NCBI GenBank assembly: GCA_003142475.1
Contig: PLMK01000053.1
Coordinates: 1-33,195, forward strand
DNA: 33,195 nucleotides
Origin: Ignavibacteriota bacterium
Lineage (GTDB): Bacteria > Bacteroidota > Ignavibacteria > UBA10030
Direction: 5' to 3'
The stretch's first letter is position 1; the number at the start of each line of letters is the position of its first letter. The position numbers and the translations under genes were made by a program. The notes beneath the pieces are model-generated. The model was not told the DNA's origin. It ran no database searches and saw nothing but the letters and a program-made list of their open reading frames with translations. Below, piece after piece: positions 10,121-19,204 of the stretch.

Positions 10121-11062
10121 CTATTCGTATCTATCTAACTTGAATTTTTCTCCAAGATACAATTTCTTTGCTTCAGGATCGTTGGCAAGATATTCTGCCG
10201 TACCAGATTTTAGAATTTTTCCTTCAAACAGTAAATACGAACGATCCGTTATGGAAAGCGTTTCATGCACGTTGTGATCTGTAATGAGTACACCGATATT
10301 CTTGTTCTTCAATTTGATGACAATCTTCATAATGTCTTCCACGGCAATAGGATCGATGCCGGCAAATGGTTCATCCAATAAAATAAATTTTGGATCAAGT
10401 GCCAGCGCGCGAGCAATCTCCGTCCTGCGACGTTCACCGCCGGAAAGTACATAGCCTTTGCTTGCAGCGATATACGTAAGTCCAAATTCTTCCATCAACC
10501 GATTGCACTTCTCTTCCTGCTCTTCGTGAGTAAGCGATGTGGTCTGCAAAATAGCCATAAGATTATCCCGTACTGATAATCGTCGAAACACAGATGCTTC
10601 TTGCGGTAAATAACTTATTCCGTTCCGTGCTCGTTTGTACATCGGCATTTTAGTGATCTCGGCATCATCCATAAATACTTTGCCTGCGTTTGGCCGAATC
10701 ATTCCGACTATCATATAGAATGTTGTTGTCTTACCAGCACCGTTTGGTCCAAGCAAGCCGACGATTTCTCCCTGCTTGACCTGTATGCTCACTTCATCCA
10801 CCACCGTGCGCTTTTTGTATCGTTTCACTAATCCGTCCGAGCGAAGAATGATTTGAGTAATCGTTGGTGCGGTCACGATGGGTGTTATCGATTGTGGAAC
10901 TGCAATGACAGGAACTTGGTGCGCTTGTTTTGTAATTAATTTTGCTGCGTGGGGCTTCGCTGTTTGCAATCGACGACGTACAGTGATTTTGTTTTTTGTC
11001 GATGCGGCAGATCGCCTTGTTCGCGAAATAGATTTATCGATTCGTTTTGCCATGTTACTCAC
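10121..11062 (-). CDS. lptB: LPS export ABC transporter ATPase LptB with long basic N-terminal extension
   Basis: LptB is the cytoplasmic ATPase that powers LPS extraction from the inner membrane with LptF/LptG. The ABC domain begins near residue 71: Walker A GPNGAGKT (105-112), the Q-loop in [12 protein letters not shown] (151-162), signature LSGGE (206-210), Walker B FILLDEP (226-232) and H-loop H263. [13 protein letters not shown] and the C-terminal YLGEKFKL are typical of LptB. Unusually, about 70 residues precede the ABC core; the first 45 are rich in K and R, then comes a V/P/T/I-rich linker. The GTG at 11062 overlaps ostA by eight bases; an ATG at 11053 is an equally good start and shortens the protein by three residues. 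Partners lptF, lptG and lptD are not in the window. Confidence 0.95.
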   Translation of the reverse strand: MSNMAKRIDKSISRTRRSAASTKNKITVRRRLQTAKPHAAKLITKQAHQVPVIAVPQSITPIVTAPTITQIILRSDGLVKRYKKRTVVDEVSIQVKQGEIVGLLGPNGAGKTTTFYMIVGMIRPNAGKVFMDDAEITKMPMYKRARNGISYLPQEASVFRRLSVRDNLMAILQTTSLTHEEQEEKCNRLMEEFGLTYIAASKGYVLSGGERRRTEIARALALDPKFILLDEPFAGIDPIAVEDIMKIVIKLKNKNIGVLITDHNVHETLSITDRSYLLFEGKILKSGTAEYLANDPEAKKLYLGEKFKLDRYE

Positions 11063-12335
11063 TAATTATATGTACGCCTTGTCGAATCGGACGATTATCG
11101 TACCACCGGAAGCCGTCCAGATTATAATCCTGTTCGTGCTTACTAATCATTTTCTCAGGAAAATATTGTCCCTGCACGCCGCCGACAATTTTAATACGAT
11201 CCACATCTCCCGTGACAAAATCGATGAAGATACGATCGCCGCTTGATTTGTTTGCGCCGTTCGGTTCTTTATTGTCAAATAAGTAATAGAGACTCGTTGC
11301 GCTCTTCTGCACATCCACTTGTTCCAATTTATTTTCGTGGAAGTACATAGTCAACTCCCTGCCTGTCAATTGGTTGAAACGGTTCGGCAGAGCTGTATCT
11401 ATGCGGGAAATCACCATCGCCCTGTTTTTTACCCACATGCTTCTAAGTCGCTTTTCTTCCATCCGGATACGAATGGAGTCGCCAGTGATCTGATTTTCGT
11501 CGCTCCAGATTATGGGGTGTGTTTGAAGCGCGATGATGTCGTTTTTCACGGAGTATGTTGCTTTGCCGCATCTTGCAGACATATCGCCTTTCACTAAGCG
11601 TACACTATCGATTGCTACAAAGCGCTCTGCGGTGTCTTGAATGGATTGCATCTCGTGGCTGACCACCACCATTGTGTCGATGATACCGCTGGCGGATGTG
11701 TCTATCTTCACTAAGCGCGGCTGTTTTAATACGAGCGTGAATTTTTTCTGCTCGATGTGAACAAGCGAGTCACCATAGATATTGACGCCATTAGCATTTT
11801 CGAAAACATGCACACTGCCGGTCGCAACGGAGCGTGTCTCTGCTTCAAAGTAATTCAATACGTTGCATGTGATGATAGAAGATGTATCCGTTAGTACCAC
11901 GTTGTCCCAAAAAAGAGATCGTTTTTCATCGATAAAATATTTTCCATTTACCGCGGTGAGTAGAGTTTTTCCACGTTCCAGTTCAACCCCGTTTCGTCCT
12001 TCCATCAACCGTTGGTCACCGTAATAGACTCCTTCTTTCGATCGGATAGTAACACTGTCTCGAATGACTTTCACATTGCCGAACAATTCAAGTTTGTTCT
12101 GTGCCATAAATCGAAGTGCCGTATCACACCAGACTTTCACTAATCCGCCCGACACGGGAAATTGATCAAAGTGAACATTGCCTGTAAGCTCGCGGACTTC
12201 TTCACCGTTCACAGGTTTCTTTCCTTTCATTAAATCCGCATGACGCAAATCAATAATGTTGCTTTGTTGAGCATTGGAGCGGCAAATGAATACGAGAAGT
12301 ATGATTTGCAGAAGATATTTTAGACGGCGCTGCAT
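11055..12335 (-). CDS. lptA: Large OstA/LptA-like LPS transport protein
   Basis: A 426-residue periplasmic OstA-domain protein. Residues 1-22 are a signal peptide (hydrophobic [10 protein letters not shown], then CRSNA before QQSN). The rest is beta-rich with repeated strands such as [30 protein letters not shown] and [20 protein letters not shown], the beta-jellyroll pattern of LptA/LptC/LptD-N. It is over twice as long as E. coli LptA, as in OstA-like proteins of Bacteroidota relatives, so two or more jellyroll units are likely. It lies five bases after lptC and overlaps lptB, so its role as the periplasmic LPS bridge rests on both fold and context. It could instead be part of an LptD-like N-terminal region, but no barrel domain is seen. 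Confidence 0.85.
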   Translation of the reverse strand: MQRRLKYLLQIILLVFICRSNAQQSNIIDLRHADLMKGKKPVNGEEVRELTGNVHFDQFPVSGGLVKVWCDTALRFMAQNKLELFGNVKVIRDSVTIRSKEGVYYGDQRLMEGRNGVELERGKTLLTAVNGKYFIDEKRSLFWDNVVLTDTSSIITCNVLNYFEAETRSVATGSVHVFENANGVNIYGDSLVHIEQKKFTLVLKQPRLVKIDTSASGIIDTMVVVSHEMQSIQDTAERFVAIDSVRLVKGDMSARCGKATYSVKNDIIALQTHPIIWSDENQITGDSIRIRMEEKRLRSMWVKNRAMVISRIDTALPNRFNQLTGRELTMYFHENKLEQVDVQKSATSLYYLFDNKEPNGANKSSGDRIFIDFVTGDVDRIKIVGGVQGQYFPEKMISKHEQDYNLDGFRWYDNRPIRQGVHIISE

Positions 12336-12340
12336 CGTTT

Positions 12341-12877
12341 TTATTTTGTTTGCGATTGGCCTGTTACACGGAATATCCGGTAATTCCTTAAACTCTGATC
12401 TGATTCAAATCCATGCCCCTGCAGTTTATCTTTTACTGAAGTAATTTGGACATATGCCGGAGTATAAATAAGCTGCCGCTGATTATCCCAAAATAATTGT
12501 TCAGTTATCATCTTCGATTTATCACTAGAAGTGACAACGACGTTTTTTCGCGCCTCCAAATTGTTGGTTCCTTCGTCCACGGTTCCTTCGTCACTTGTCA
12601 GTATAGAGGTTTGTCTGCCTTCGCGGTCAAAGAATCGCACTTTCACACCTTGACTCATTTGTGTTTGGCGGTTCAATTCAGTCACGCGAATATATCCTGC
12701 TACGATGATGGCACTAATGCGGCCAGAATCAGATACGACGATAGTACTGTTCCAGCTTTCTTGTTGAGGAAGTTTTCGGCTGTCGTCTGTTGAGATAACC
12801 GCGGGCAGAGTCTTATTTTCACAACCAACAAATGAAAGTGCAACTGCACAGAACATCAAGATGCAGAACGATTTCAT
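12341..12877 (-). CDS. lptC: LptC-like LPS export lipoprotein
   Basis: A 178-residue protein with an N-terminal hydrophobic signal ending in FVGC (C19), a probable lipobox, followed by one OstA/LptC-type beta domain (IIVAGYIRVTELNRQ, VRFFDREGRQTSILTSDEGTVDE in pieces, NNLEARKNVVVTS). LptC takes LPS from LptBFG and hands it to LptA. Its ATG overlaps the kdsD stop as ATGA, and ostA follows five bases later. Sequence identity to LptC is weak in this family, so the call leans partly on gene order. Confidence 0.85.
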   Translation of the reverse strand: MKSFCILMFCAVALSFVGCENKTLPAVISTDDSRKLPQQESWNSTIVVSDSGRISAIIVAGYIRVTELNRQTQMSQGVKVRFFDREGRQTSILTSDEGTVDEGTNNLEARKNVVVTSSDKSKMITEQLFWDNQRQLIYTPAYVQITSVKDKLQGHGFESDQSLRNYRIFRVTGQSQTK

Positions 12878-13860
12878 GTGACGGAGTCTCCACCTAATCC
12901 TGCCTCAACTAAATCATGAAGATGCAATACGCCAATAGGATGCTGGTCGTTGTCCACTACGATCAACTGTGTGATCTTGAATGTCTCCATCACTTTAAGC
13001 GCCTGAGCGGCAAGAATATTCGGGCGGATGGTTTTTGGATTCTCCGTCATCACCTGATGAGCCGAGAGATTTGTAATGTTCGTGGATCTTTGAAGCAGAC
13101 GGCGAAGATCGCCATCTGTAAGGATACCGCATAAAACACCTGCGTTATTAACGACACACGTAGCACCCAATCGTTTGGAACTGATTTCTATAATGGCATC
13201 GGAAAGCGAAACACTTTCTTTGACAACCGGCATATTTGCGCCGGTGATCATCATCATCTCGACTTTTAAGAGCAACCGTTTACCAAGATTACCGCCTGGA
13301 TGGAACATTGCAAAATCTTCTTGCGTGAAGTTGCGCTTTTGTAAAAGCGTGATTGCAAGCGCATCGCCCATTACTAACGCTGCAGTGGTTGAGGAGGTCG
13401 GTGCAAGATCATATGGGCATGCTTCCTCTTTGACGCTCGTGTCGAGAACGATGTCGCATTGTTTGCTGAGGGGTGAGTTAATGTTGCCTGTGATCGCAAT
13501 AATCTTCACACCAAGCTGATGAAAGCTCAGTAAAAGCTGCCACAGGTCTCCCGTATCTCCGCTTTTAGAAATGAAGATAACTACGTCATCCGATGTGACC
13601 ATTCCCAAGTCGCCATGTAAAGCGTCGGAGGGATGCATGAAGGCGGAAGGAGTACCGGTGGAGCTCATTGTTGCAGCAATTTTTCGGGCGATGATGCCGG
13701 ATTTTCCCATTCCTGTTAAGACTACGCGTCCTTTTGCGTTGAATATGAGATCTACTGCTGAGGCGAAGTTTCCGTTAATGCGCGATTCGAGTGCGGCAAC
13801 TGCTTCCGCTTCTATCCGAATAATTTCTTTTCCTTTTTCAATGGCGGCATTTGCATTCAT
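12874..13860 (-). CDS. kdsD: Arabinose-5-phosphate isomerase (SIS plus two CBS domains)
   Basis: Converts ribulose-5-phosphate to arabinose-5-phosphate, the sugar precursor of KDO. The 328-residue length and domain order are those of KdsD: an N-terminal SIS domain with RVVLTGMGKSGIIARKIA and SSTGTPSAFMHPSDALHGDLG, the phosphate-sugar loop FISKSGDTGD, then two CBS motifs (from about 205 with MPVVKESVSLSDAI, and from about 270 with MTENPKTIRPN). It is 12 bases downstream of kdsC and overlaps lptC. Identification is secure by family and by neighbours kdsA and kdsC. Confidence 0.96.
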   Translation of the reverse strand: MNANAAIEKGKEIIRIEAEAVAALESRINGNFASAVDLIFNAKGRVVLTGMGKSGIIARKIAATMSSTGTPSAFMHPSDALHGDLGMVTSDDVVIFISKSGDTGDLWQLLLSFHQLGVKIIAITGNINSPLSKQCDIVLDTSVKEEACPYDLAPTSSTTAALVMGDALAITLLQKRNFTQEDFAMFHPGGNLGKRLLLKVEMMMITGANMPVVKESVSLSDAIIEISSKRLGATCVVNNAGVLCGILTDGDLRRLLQRSTNITNLSAHQVMTENPKTIRPNILAAQALKVMETFKITQLIVVDNDQHPIGVLHLHDLVEAGLGGDSVT

Positions 13861-13872
13861 AGATTTCTCTCG

Positions 13873-14370
13873 TTACCTCTGATTCTTCAAAATCAAATCG
13901 ATGACTTCACGCACAGCGCCGTTACCGCCGCCGTGTGTGCAGACATAATGCGATTGTTTCTTCACAACTGGCACAGCATCTGCTGGTGCAGCAGAAAATC
14001 CGACGCACTTCAGTACCGCAAGATCAAACTCGTCATCACCGATGTAAGCGATGTTTGCATCTGCAAAATTAAATTTTCTTTTTATGGATTCGTATGCATT
14101 TATTTTATTTTCAAAATTCTGATATACTTCTGTGATTCCTAATTCTTCTGCACGTCTTTCTACAATTTTAGATACGCGCCCGGTGATGATACCGACTTGG
14201 ATTCCAGCTCGCTGGAGTTTCACTATGCCGTATCCATCCTGAGCGTTAAATCTCTTAAACTCATCTCCGGAATTGGAAAAATATAATCCACCGTCTGTCA
14301 TCACACCATCCACGTCAAGGAGAAGGAGTTTGATATGCTTTAAATTGATTAGGTTTGCTTTCTTTGCCAT
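13873..14370 (-). CDS. kdsC: KDO-8-phosphate phosphatase (HAD family)
   Basis: Removes phosphate from 3-deoxy-D-manno-octulosonate-8-phosphate to give KDO. At 165 residues it is a cap-less HAD protein of the C0 class, which works as a tetramer. Motifs: nucleophile region LLLDVDGVMTDGG (16-28), motif II in IITGR, the lysine of motif III in NKINAYESIK, and motif IV IGDDEFDL with its acidic residues. The C-terminal HGGGNGAVREVIDLIL is typical of KdsC. It lies 63 bases after kdsA and 12 bases before kdsD. Confidence 0.95.
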   Translation of the reverse strand: MAKKANLINLKHIKLLLLDVDGVMTDGGLYFSNSGDEFKRFNAQDGYGIVKLQRAGIQVGIITGRVSKIVERRAEELGITEVYQNFENKINAYESIKRKFNFADANIAYIGDDEFDLAVLKCVGFSAAPADAVPVVKKQSHYVCTHGGGNGAVREVIDLILKNQR

Positions 14371-14433
14371 AGTCTCTATTTAATTATAGCCACAATCCGA
14401 TTTAAACGACAATTGTTTCATTGAACTTCTCAT

Positions 14434-15270
14434 TCAAAATCCTTTTACCAAATTATCAATCGCTTTTATTTGCTTCACCAATTCTTCAAGCAAATCTAAT
14501 TTTAACTGGCTGGCAGCGTCGCTGAACGCTTCTGCTGGATTCGGATGTGTCTCGATGAAGAGTGCATCGCAACCTACTGCAACACCGGCGCGCGCGATAG
14601 GGAAAATAAATTCAGGTTGACCACCACTCTGATTCTTCGCGCCTCCCGGCAATTGCACAGAGTGCGTAGCATCTAACACCACCGGGTATCCAAATTTTCG
14701 CATTATCGGCAAAGATCGCATATCCACTACAAGATTATGGTAGCCAAAAGTTGTTCCGCGTTCCGTAAGCAGAATTTTGTTGTTGCCTGTAGCGGCAACT
14801 TTTTCTGCGGCAAGGTGCATATCATCCGGCGCAACAAATTGCCCTTTCTTGATATTCACAACTTTACCGGTTCTAGCAGCGGCTTCAAGTAATTCTGTCT
14901 GCCGGCATAAGAAAGCGGGAATTTGTAAAACATCTGCAACTTCAGCGGCGAATTGCGCTTCAGCAGGGGAATGAATGTCAGTGAGAATTGGCACACCGAA
15001 CTCGCGTTTTACTTCCGCAAGAATTTGCAAAGCTTTCTCATCGCCAATCGATGCAAAAGAATTGCCACTCGTGCGATTTGCTTTCCTGTAGGAAGACTTG
15101 AAGATGAACGGTATCTGATGTCGTTTTGTAATCGATCGAATTATCTTTGCCGTTTGAAAAATCATCTCACGGTTTTCAACGACACACGGCCCAGCAATCA
15201 GTACTAAAGGATTATTACCGCCGATGTGAATCTTACCAATAGATACAACTTTCGTATCAGGGATACTCAT
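14434..15270 (-). CDS. kdsA: KDO-8-phosphate synthase, probably metal-dependent class
   Basis: Condenses PEP with arabinose-5-phosphate to give KDO-8-phosphate. The 278 residues include IAGPCVVE (25-32), KSSYRKANRTSGNSF with the KANR motif of KDO8P synthases (59-72), DIHSPAEA, LQIPAFLCRQTELL, KKGQFVAPDD and DATHSVQLPGG. A cysteine (C29) sits where metal-dependent KDO8P synthases such as that of Aquifex have a metal ligand, and where the metal-independent E. coli enzyme has asparagine. First gene of the long minus-strand run; it diverges from ispE across about 120 bases that should hold both promoters. Confidence 0.96.
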   Translation of the reverse strand: MSIPDTKVVSIGKIHIGGNNPLVLIAGPCVVENREMIFQTAKIIRSITKRHQIPFIFKSSYRKANRTSGNSFASIGDEKALQILAEVKREFGVPILTDIHSPAEAQFAAEVADVLQIPAFLCRQTELLEAAARTGKVVNIKKGQFVAPDDMHLAAEKVAATGNNKILLTERGTTFGYHNLVVDMRSLPIMRKFGYPVVLDATHSVQLPGGAKNQSGGQPEFIFPIARAGVAVGCDALFIETHPNPAEAFSDAASQLKLDLLEELVKQIKAIDNLVKGF

Positions 15271-15391
15271 AGTGCATTAACTCGTTTGTTGAAAAACATA
15301 CGAAAAAATGGGGGAACAATCAAAGAAACCAATACCGCTCAATTCCTTGCATATGCCGCCTAATTCTATTATTTTGGAAACGGTTTGTATT

Positions 15392-16255
15392 ATGACACTT
15401 CGAGCGTATGCAAAAATCAATATCGGGCTCAATGTTCTCGGGAAAAGATCGGATGGCTATCACGATCTAGAAACAGTTTTCCACGAGATCGATTGCTTTG
15501 ATGAAATTGAATTGGAACAGCACGACAAAGTAGTGATGACTGCTGATTCTATTCTTGTTCCTATTGATGCATCCAATCTTTGCATTAGTGCCGCAAACCT
15601 CCTGCAAAAAGAAAAGCATATTCAACAGGGGGTGATGATTCATTTGAAAAAGAACATTCCTATCGGCGCCGGACTTGGCGGTGGTAGCAGCGATGCGGCA
15701 GCAGTACTTTGCGGCTTAAACCGATTTTGGAAATTAAAATTATCAAATAATCAATTGCGTACGCTTGCAGCACAGATCGGTTCGGATGTCCCATTTTTCA
15801 TCGATGGTGGAACAGCGTACGCGACGGGACGCGGAGAAATAGTAGAATCTTTTTCTCTGACGATGCCATTTTGGATCGCGGTTGTTACGCCCCTGATTCA
15901 TATTTCTACAACGTGGGCTTACAATCACCTTGTGCCAAATCAAAATGGAAAAGCAAGCGGATTACGAGCCAAGCTCGTGAAGCAGATATCCAATCCTCAA
16001 AAATTGGTATCAATTGCTCTAAATGATTTCGAGCCGTCGGCGTTTCGAACTTATCCCGAACTCATCCGTGTTAAGGAGAAATTGAAAGAGATGGGCGCTG
16101 TGTTCTCATTGATGAGCGGCAGTGGTTCATCGATATACGGCTTTTTTGAAAACGAAAAGAAATCGCTTGCTGCGCTTTCATCATTCCCGAAAAATTATCA
16201 AACTTCGATTACAGCTCCTTCGTTCAAATCGCTCCACCAACTCGAAACCGATTAA
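15392..16255 (+). CDS. ispE: 4-diphosphocytidyl-2-C-methyl-D-erythritol kinase
   Basis: GHMP kinase that phosphorylates CDP-ME in the MEP isoprenoid pathway. The 287-residue protein starting at ATG 15392 begins MTLRAYAKINIGLNVLGKR, the family N-terminus with the catalytic lysine in AKIN. The ATP loop PIGAGLGGGSSDAA is at about 90-103, the catalytic aspartate in IGSDVPFF follows, and the third motif is LMSGSGSSIYG near the C-terminus. An upstream ATG at 15308 would add 28 unrelated residues and is rejected. The TonB receptor gene starts three bases after the stop. Confidence 0.96.
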   Translation: MTLRAYAKINIGLNVLGKRSDGYHDLETVFHEIDCFDEIELEQHDKVVMTADSILVPIDASNLCISAANLLQKEKHIQQGVMIHLKKNIPIGAGLGGGSSDAAAVLCGLNRFWKLKLSNNQLRTLAAQIGSDVPFFIDGGTAYATGRGEIVESFSLTMPFWIAVVTPLIHISTTWAYNHLVPNQNGKASGLRAKLVKQISNPQKLVSIALNDFEPSAFRTYPELIRVKEKLKEMGAVFSLMSGSGSSIYGFFENEKKSLAALSSFPKNYQTSITAPSFKSLHQLETD

Positions 16256-16258
16256 ATC

Positions 16259-18370
16259 TTGAAATTCATTATCCGTATTCTTGCAATTGTCGTTCTTTTA
16301 CTCTTTGTTGCAGCGCTTGTTTTTGCACAGGAGAGTGAAAGAAAAAGATCACGTATCTTACCTCCATCATCTGTAACTAAGGTGGATTCAACAAATTCTA
16401 CCGTCATCTTAGTGTCGCAGAAACATCCATCCTTTGTTGACACACTTAAAAAAGGAATCGATACAGCGTCGTTCGCGCATGCCGATTCTACTATAATAGA
16501 TTCCGTTCGGATTCGTTTTATTCCTGGAATGGGACAAATCGTTGACGGAGTTGATACAACAAATGTGCTGCATCAAAAACAATTCTTATGGAGCGATGCA
16601 AAGTATACAGGAGACTTGCTGTGGAAACTACCCGGATTCTTCTATCGTGATTTGGGTGAAGCGGGCAAGTGGGGAGAACTCAACGCATTTGGCGTTGATG
16701 GACGTGGCATTGGAATTTTGCTAGATGGACGGCCGATGAACGATCCAGTGACCGGCACATATAATCTCTCGGACTTGCCATTGGAATTTATTGACCACAC
16801 TGAGATTCTTTCCGGCTCGACTTCGATCTTGGCGTCCAGCGAAAACGGTGTGGCATTGAATTTTATATCACGTTCGTATAACAGTTTCCGTCCGTTGACG
16901 AAACTCCGATTTGTTCAGGATCCGAAAGGAACGATTCTAACTGATGGTCTCTTTACACAGAATGTTGCTCGCGGATTGAACTTGATGATTAGTTTTACGC
17001 GACAGACTTCCAACGGAAATTATCCTCAAATCGTAAATACAATTATAGTTCCAGCTTTGGATGCATGGAATGTTCGCACACGTCTGCGCTATAATTTTTC
17101 TGATCGTTTAAATATTTCACTTACCGATTTCTACACGAAAGCCAGTAATGGACTTAATGGCGGAGTTGATATATCATCATCAACAAACATTTTCAATGAA
17201 GCAAGTGCTGTTGTCATGAATAATTTTCAGCATGATGATCGTTCGCGACGAGATGAGACACTTTCGGCAATCGCGCGTATATTTTCAGATTCTTCTTCCA
17301 CAACGCAAGCGAGCCTCTATTACAGCACTCTTGAACGAGAATATTGGAATCCACCGGATTATCAAAATGGACATTATCAAAATATAGATGATTCGACCAA
17401 AGCGTCATTCTGGGGAATTCGTTTTCAGCAGTGGCTCTCATTTAATCCTGTGCATCTGACAGTTGGCGGAAATCTTGAGCGCCGGCAGAGTGATTCAACG
17501 CGAACACTTCCATCACATATCGAATCTGAAAAATCTTTGTTTGCACAAGCTGAATTACGATTAATAAATATTTTTATTCCGTCAGTTTCTTTACGCTCAA
17601 CTTCATTAGAAGGCGAAAGTGCTTTCAGCTCTTGTGTCGGAGCAAAATCCGTGCTTTTAGATTGGCTTATGCTCTTTGTCGATGCATCGAAGTATGACAG
17701 ATTCCCGACTATACAGGAACGATATTGGAGAGATTCAACGGTTATTCGTACAAATGGAATTGTTAAAGAACAACATTCTTTTCTTCAAGGCGGTATCAAT
17801 ATAAATGCTGGCTCAAATTTTCAATTAAGTCTTAGTGGTTTTCAACGAACAGTAAAGAACGCGATTGTTTTTGAGCCAACTGTAACGAAGTACGGTTCAT
17901 CTGCCATTGGCATTTCAAATATTAATGAAGTCAAATCGTTGGGACTCAATGGCAGGATCATGTTTTACTGGCATCATTTTGAAATATTCGGCGTGATGAC
18001 GTTGACTCGCTATACGCAAGCAGAGACATTGAAGACGATAACACCGGATCTTATCCTTGCCGGCGAAGTGAGTTATCGTGATAAATTCTTCAAAGAAAAA
18101 CTTGATGTTAAATTTGGTTTACGCTCGAACTTCTATAATCATCAACAAGGTATGCAGTTTGACCCGCAGACTCTTTCATATAGCCAATATAAAACAGACT
18201 TGCTTGGCAGATCAACAACATTCGACCTGTTTATGATTCTCAAGATAGGCGATGCGTACCTTTCTCTTTCGTGCAATAATATTCTGAACGCGGGATATAT
18301 TCTTGCGCCCATTTATCCGATGCCGGGAAGAAATATTCGTTTAGGAGTAAATTGGGTGTTTATGGATTGA
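16259..18370 (+). CDS. TonB-dependent outer membrane receptor
   Basis: A 703-residue outer membrane transporter. Residues 1-23 form a signal peptide (KFIIRILAIVVLLLFVAALVF, cut near FA/QE in two parts), then a low-complexity linker, and a plug domain from about 110: LLWKLPGFFYRDLGEAGKW, FGVDGRGIGILLDGRPMND and LSDLPLEFIDHTEILSG. The rest is amphipathic beta strands ending in a typical last strand (NIRLGVNWVF). The start is a TTG three bases after the ispE stop; no in-frame ATG lies before the signal peptide. The usual N-terminal carboxypeptidase-like domain of Bacteroidota SusC proteins and a clear TonB box are not seen. Substrate unknown. Confidence 0.85.
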   Translation: MKFIIRILAIVVLLLFVAALVFAQESERKRSRILPPSSVTKVDSTNSTVILVSQKHPSFVDTLKKGIDTASFAHADSTIIDSVRIRFIPGMGQIVDGVDTTNVLHQKQFLWSDAKYTGDLLWKLPGFFYRDLGEAGKWGELNAFGVDGRGIGILLDGRPMNDPVTGTYNLSDLPLEFIDHTEILSGSTSILASSENGVALNFISRSYNSFRPLTKLRFVQDPKGTILTDGLFTQNVARGLNLMISFTRQTSNGNYPQIVNTIIVPALDAWNVRTRLRYNFSDRLNISLTDFYTKASNGLNGGVDISSSTNIFNEASAVVMNNFQHDDRSRRDETLSAIARIFSDSSSTTQASLYYSTLEREYWNPPDYQNGHYQNIDDSTKASFWGIRFQQWLSFNPVHLTVGGNLERRQSDSTRTLPSHIESEKSLFAQAELRLINIFIPSVSLRSTSLEGESAFSSCVGAKSVLLDWLMLFVDASKYDRFPTIQERYWRDSTVIRTNGIVKEQHSFLQGGININAGSNFQLSLSGFQRTVKNAIVFEPTVTKYGSSAIGISNINEVKSLGLNGRIMFYWHHFEIFGVMTLTRYTQAETLKTITPDLILAGEVSYRDKFFKEKLDVKFGLRSNFYNHQQGMQFDPQTLSYSQYKTDLLGRSTTFDLFMILKIGDAYLSLSCNNILNAGYILAPIYPMPGRNIRLGVNWVFMD

Positions 18371-18554
18371 AGAAAAAAAATAGCTAAGTATTTGAGATGA
18401 TAAATGGCATCTTTATCAGCTTCACAATTTGAAATCCCAGCTGTTTATTGACTCAATAATCCGACTTCTTCGCTTACCTTGCTTTCCCTTTCACTTTTCC
18501 GTAGTTTTCTTTAGAAAAAGAATTTATTAGCCACAATTACAGTATCCTTATTTC

Positions 18555-19175
18555 TTGACGTTACTCATTAGCATTGTTGGAGGGTATCTTTTTGGTTCCA
18601 TCCCAACGGCGTTTCTCATAGTCCGTCGAAGGACTGGCATTGATATCCGCAAGAATGGCAGTGGAAATGTTGGCGCCTTCAATTCATATGAGATAACGCA
18701 ATCGAAAAAAATCGGCATCATTGTCGGTGTGTTAGATGGGGTAAAAGGATTTATCGTGGCATTTATAGCCGGTCAGTTTCTTGTCGGCTCATTTTGGAAT
18801 CAGTCGGCGGCATTGTGCGGCGCGCTCATTGGTCATAATTATCCGGTGTGGCTTCGGTTCCGAGGCGGAAGAGGTTTGGCACCGGCGGCAGGCGGAATGT
18901 TTGCAATTGGTATCAGCTATATAATTGTGTGGTGTACAACGTGGGCTGTTGCGTTTGTATGCGTAAAGAATATCTTGAAAGCGAATATCGTTGCTATTAT
19001 TCTTGCGCCAATTATTCTGCTTATAATTCCATCAGCCTGGATTGAGGCGGTAATGGTACGCAATATTTCTGCAACTGATTACCGGATATTTTCGTTTATC
19101 ATGAGTTGCATCCATTTGCTTAGCCATTCGCGGTCGTTAAAAGAAATAATTCAACATAAATATTCTGTCACCTAA
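18555..19175 (+). CDS. plsY: PlsY-family acyl-phosphate:glycerol-3-phosphate acyltransferase
   Basis: A 206-residue multi-span membrane protein that transfers an acyl chain from acyl-phosphate to glycerol-3-phosphate, the first step of phospholipid synthesis. Family motifs are [13 protein letters not shown] (10-22), [10 protein letters not shown] (34-43) and [15 protein letters not shown] (93-107). The first motif normally continues with a conserved arginine (NxxR); here the sequence is [10 protein letters not shown], so it is a divergent member. The start is TTG at 18555, as a stop at 18528-18530 leaves no ATG upstream and the N-terminus aligns with the family. htrA begins 29 bases downstream. 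Confidence 0.85.
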   Translation: MTLLISIVGGYLFGSIPTAFLIVRRRTGIDIRKNGSGNVGAFNSYEITQSKKIGIIVGVLDGVKGFIVAFIAGQFLVGSFWNQSAALCGALIGHNYPVWLRFRGGRGLAPAAGGMFAIGISYIIVWCTTWAVAFVCVKNILKANIVAIILAPIILLIIPSAWIEAVMVRNISATDYRIFSFIMSCIHLLSHSRSLKEIIQHKYSVT

Positions 19176-19204
19176 TTTTTGTTTTCTAATTTTGAGGTTC
19201 ATTT

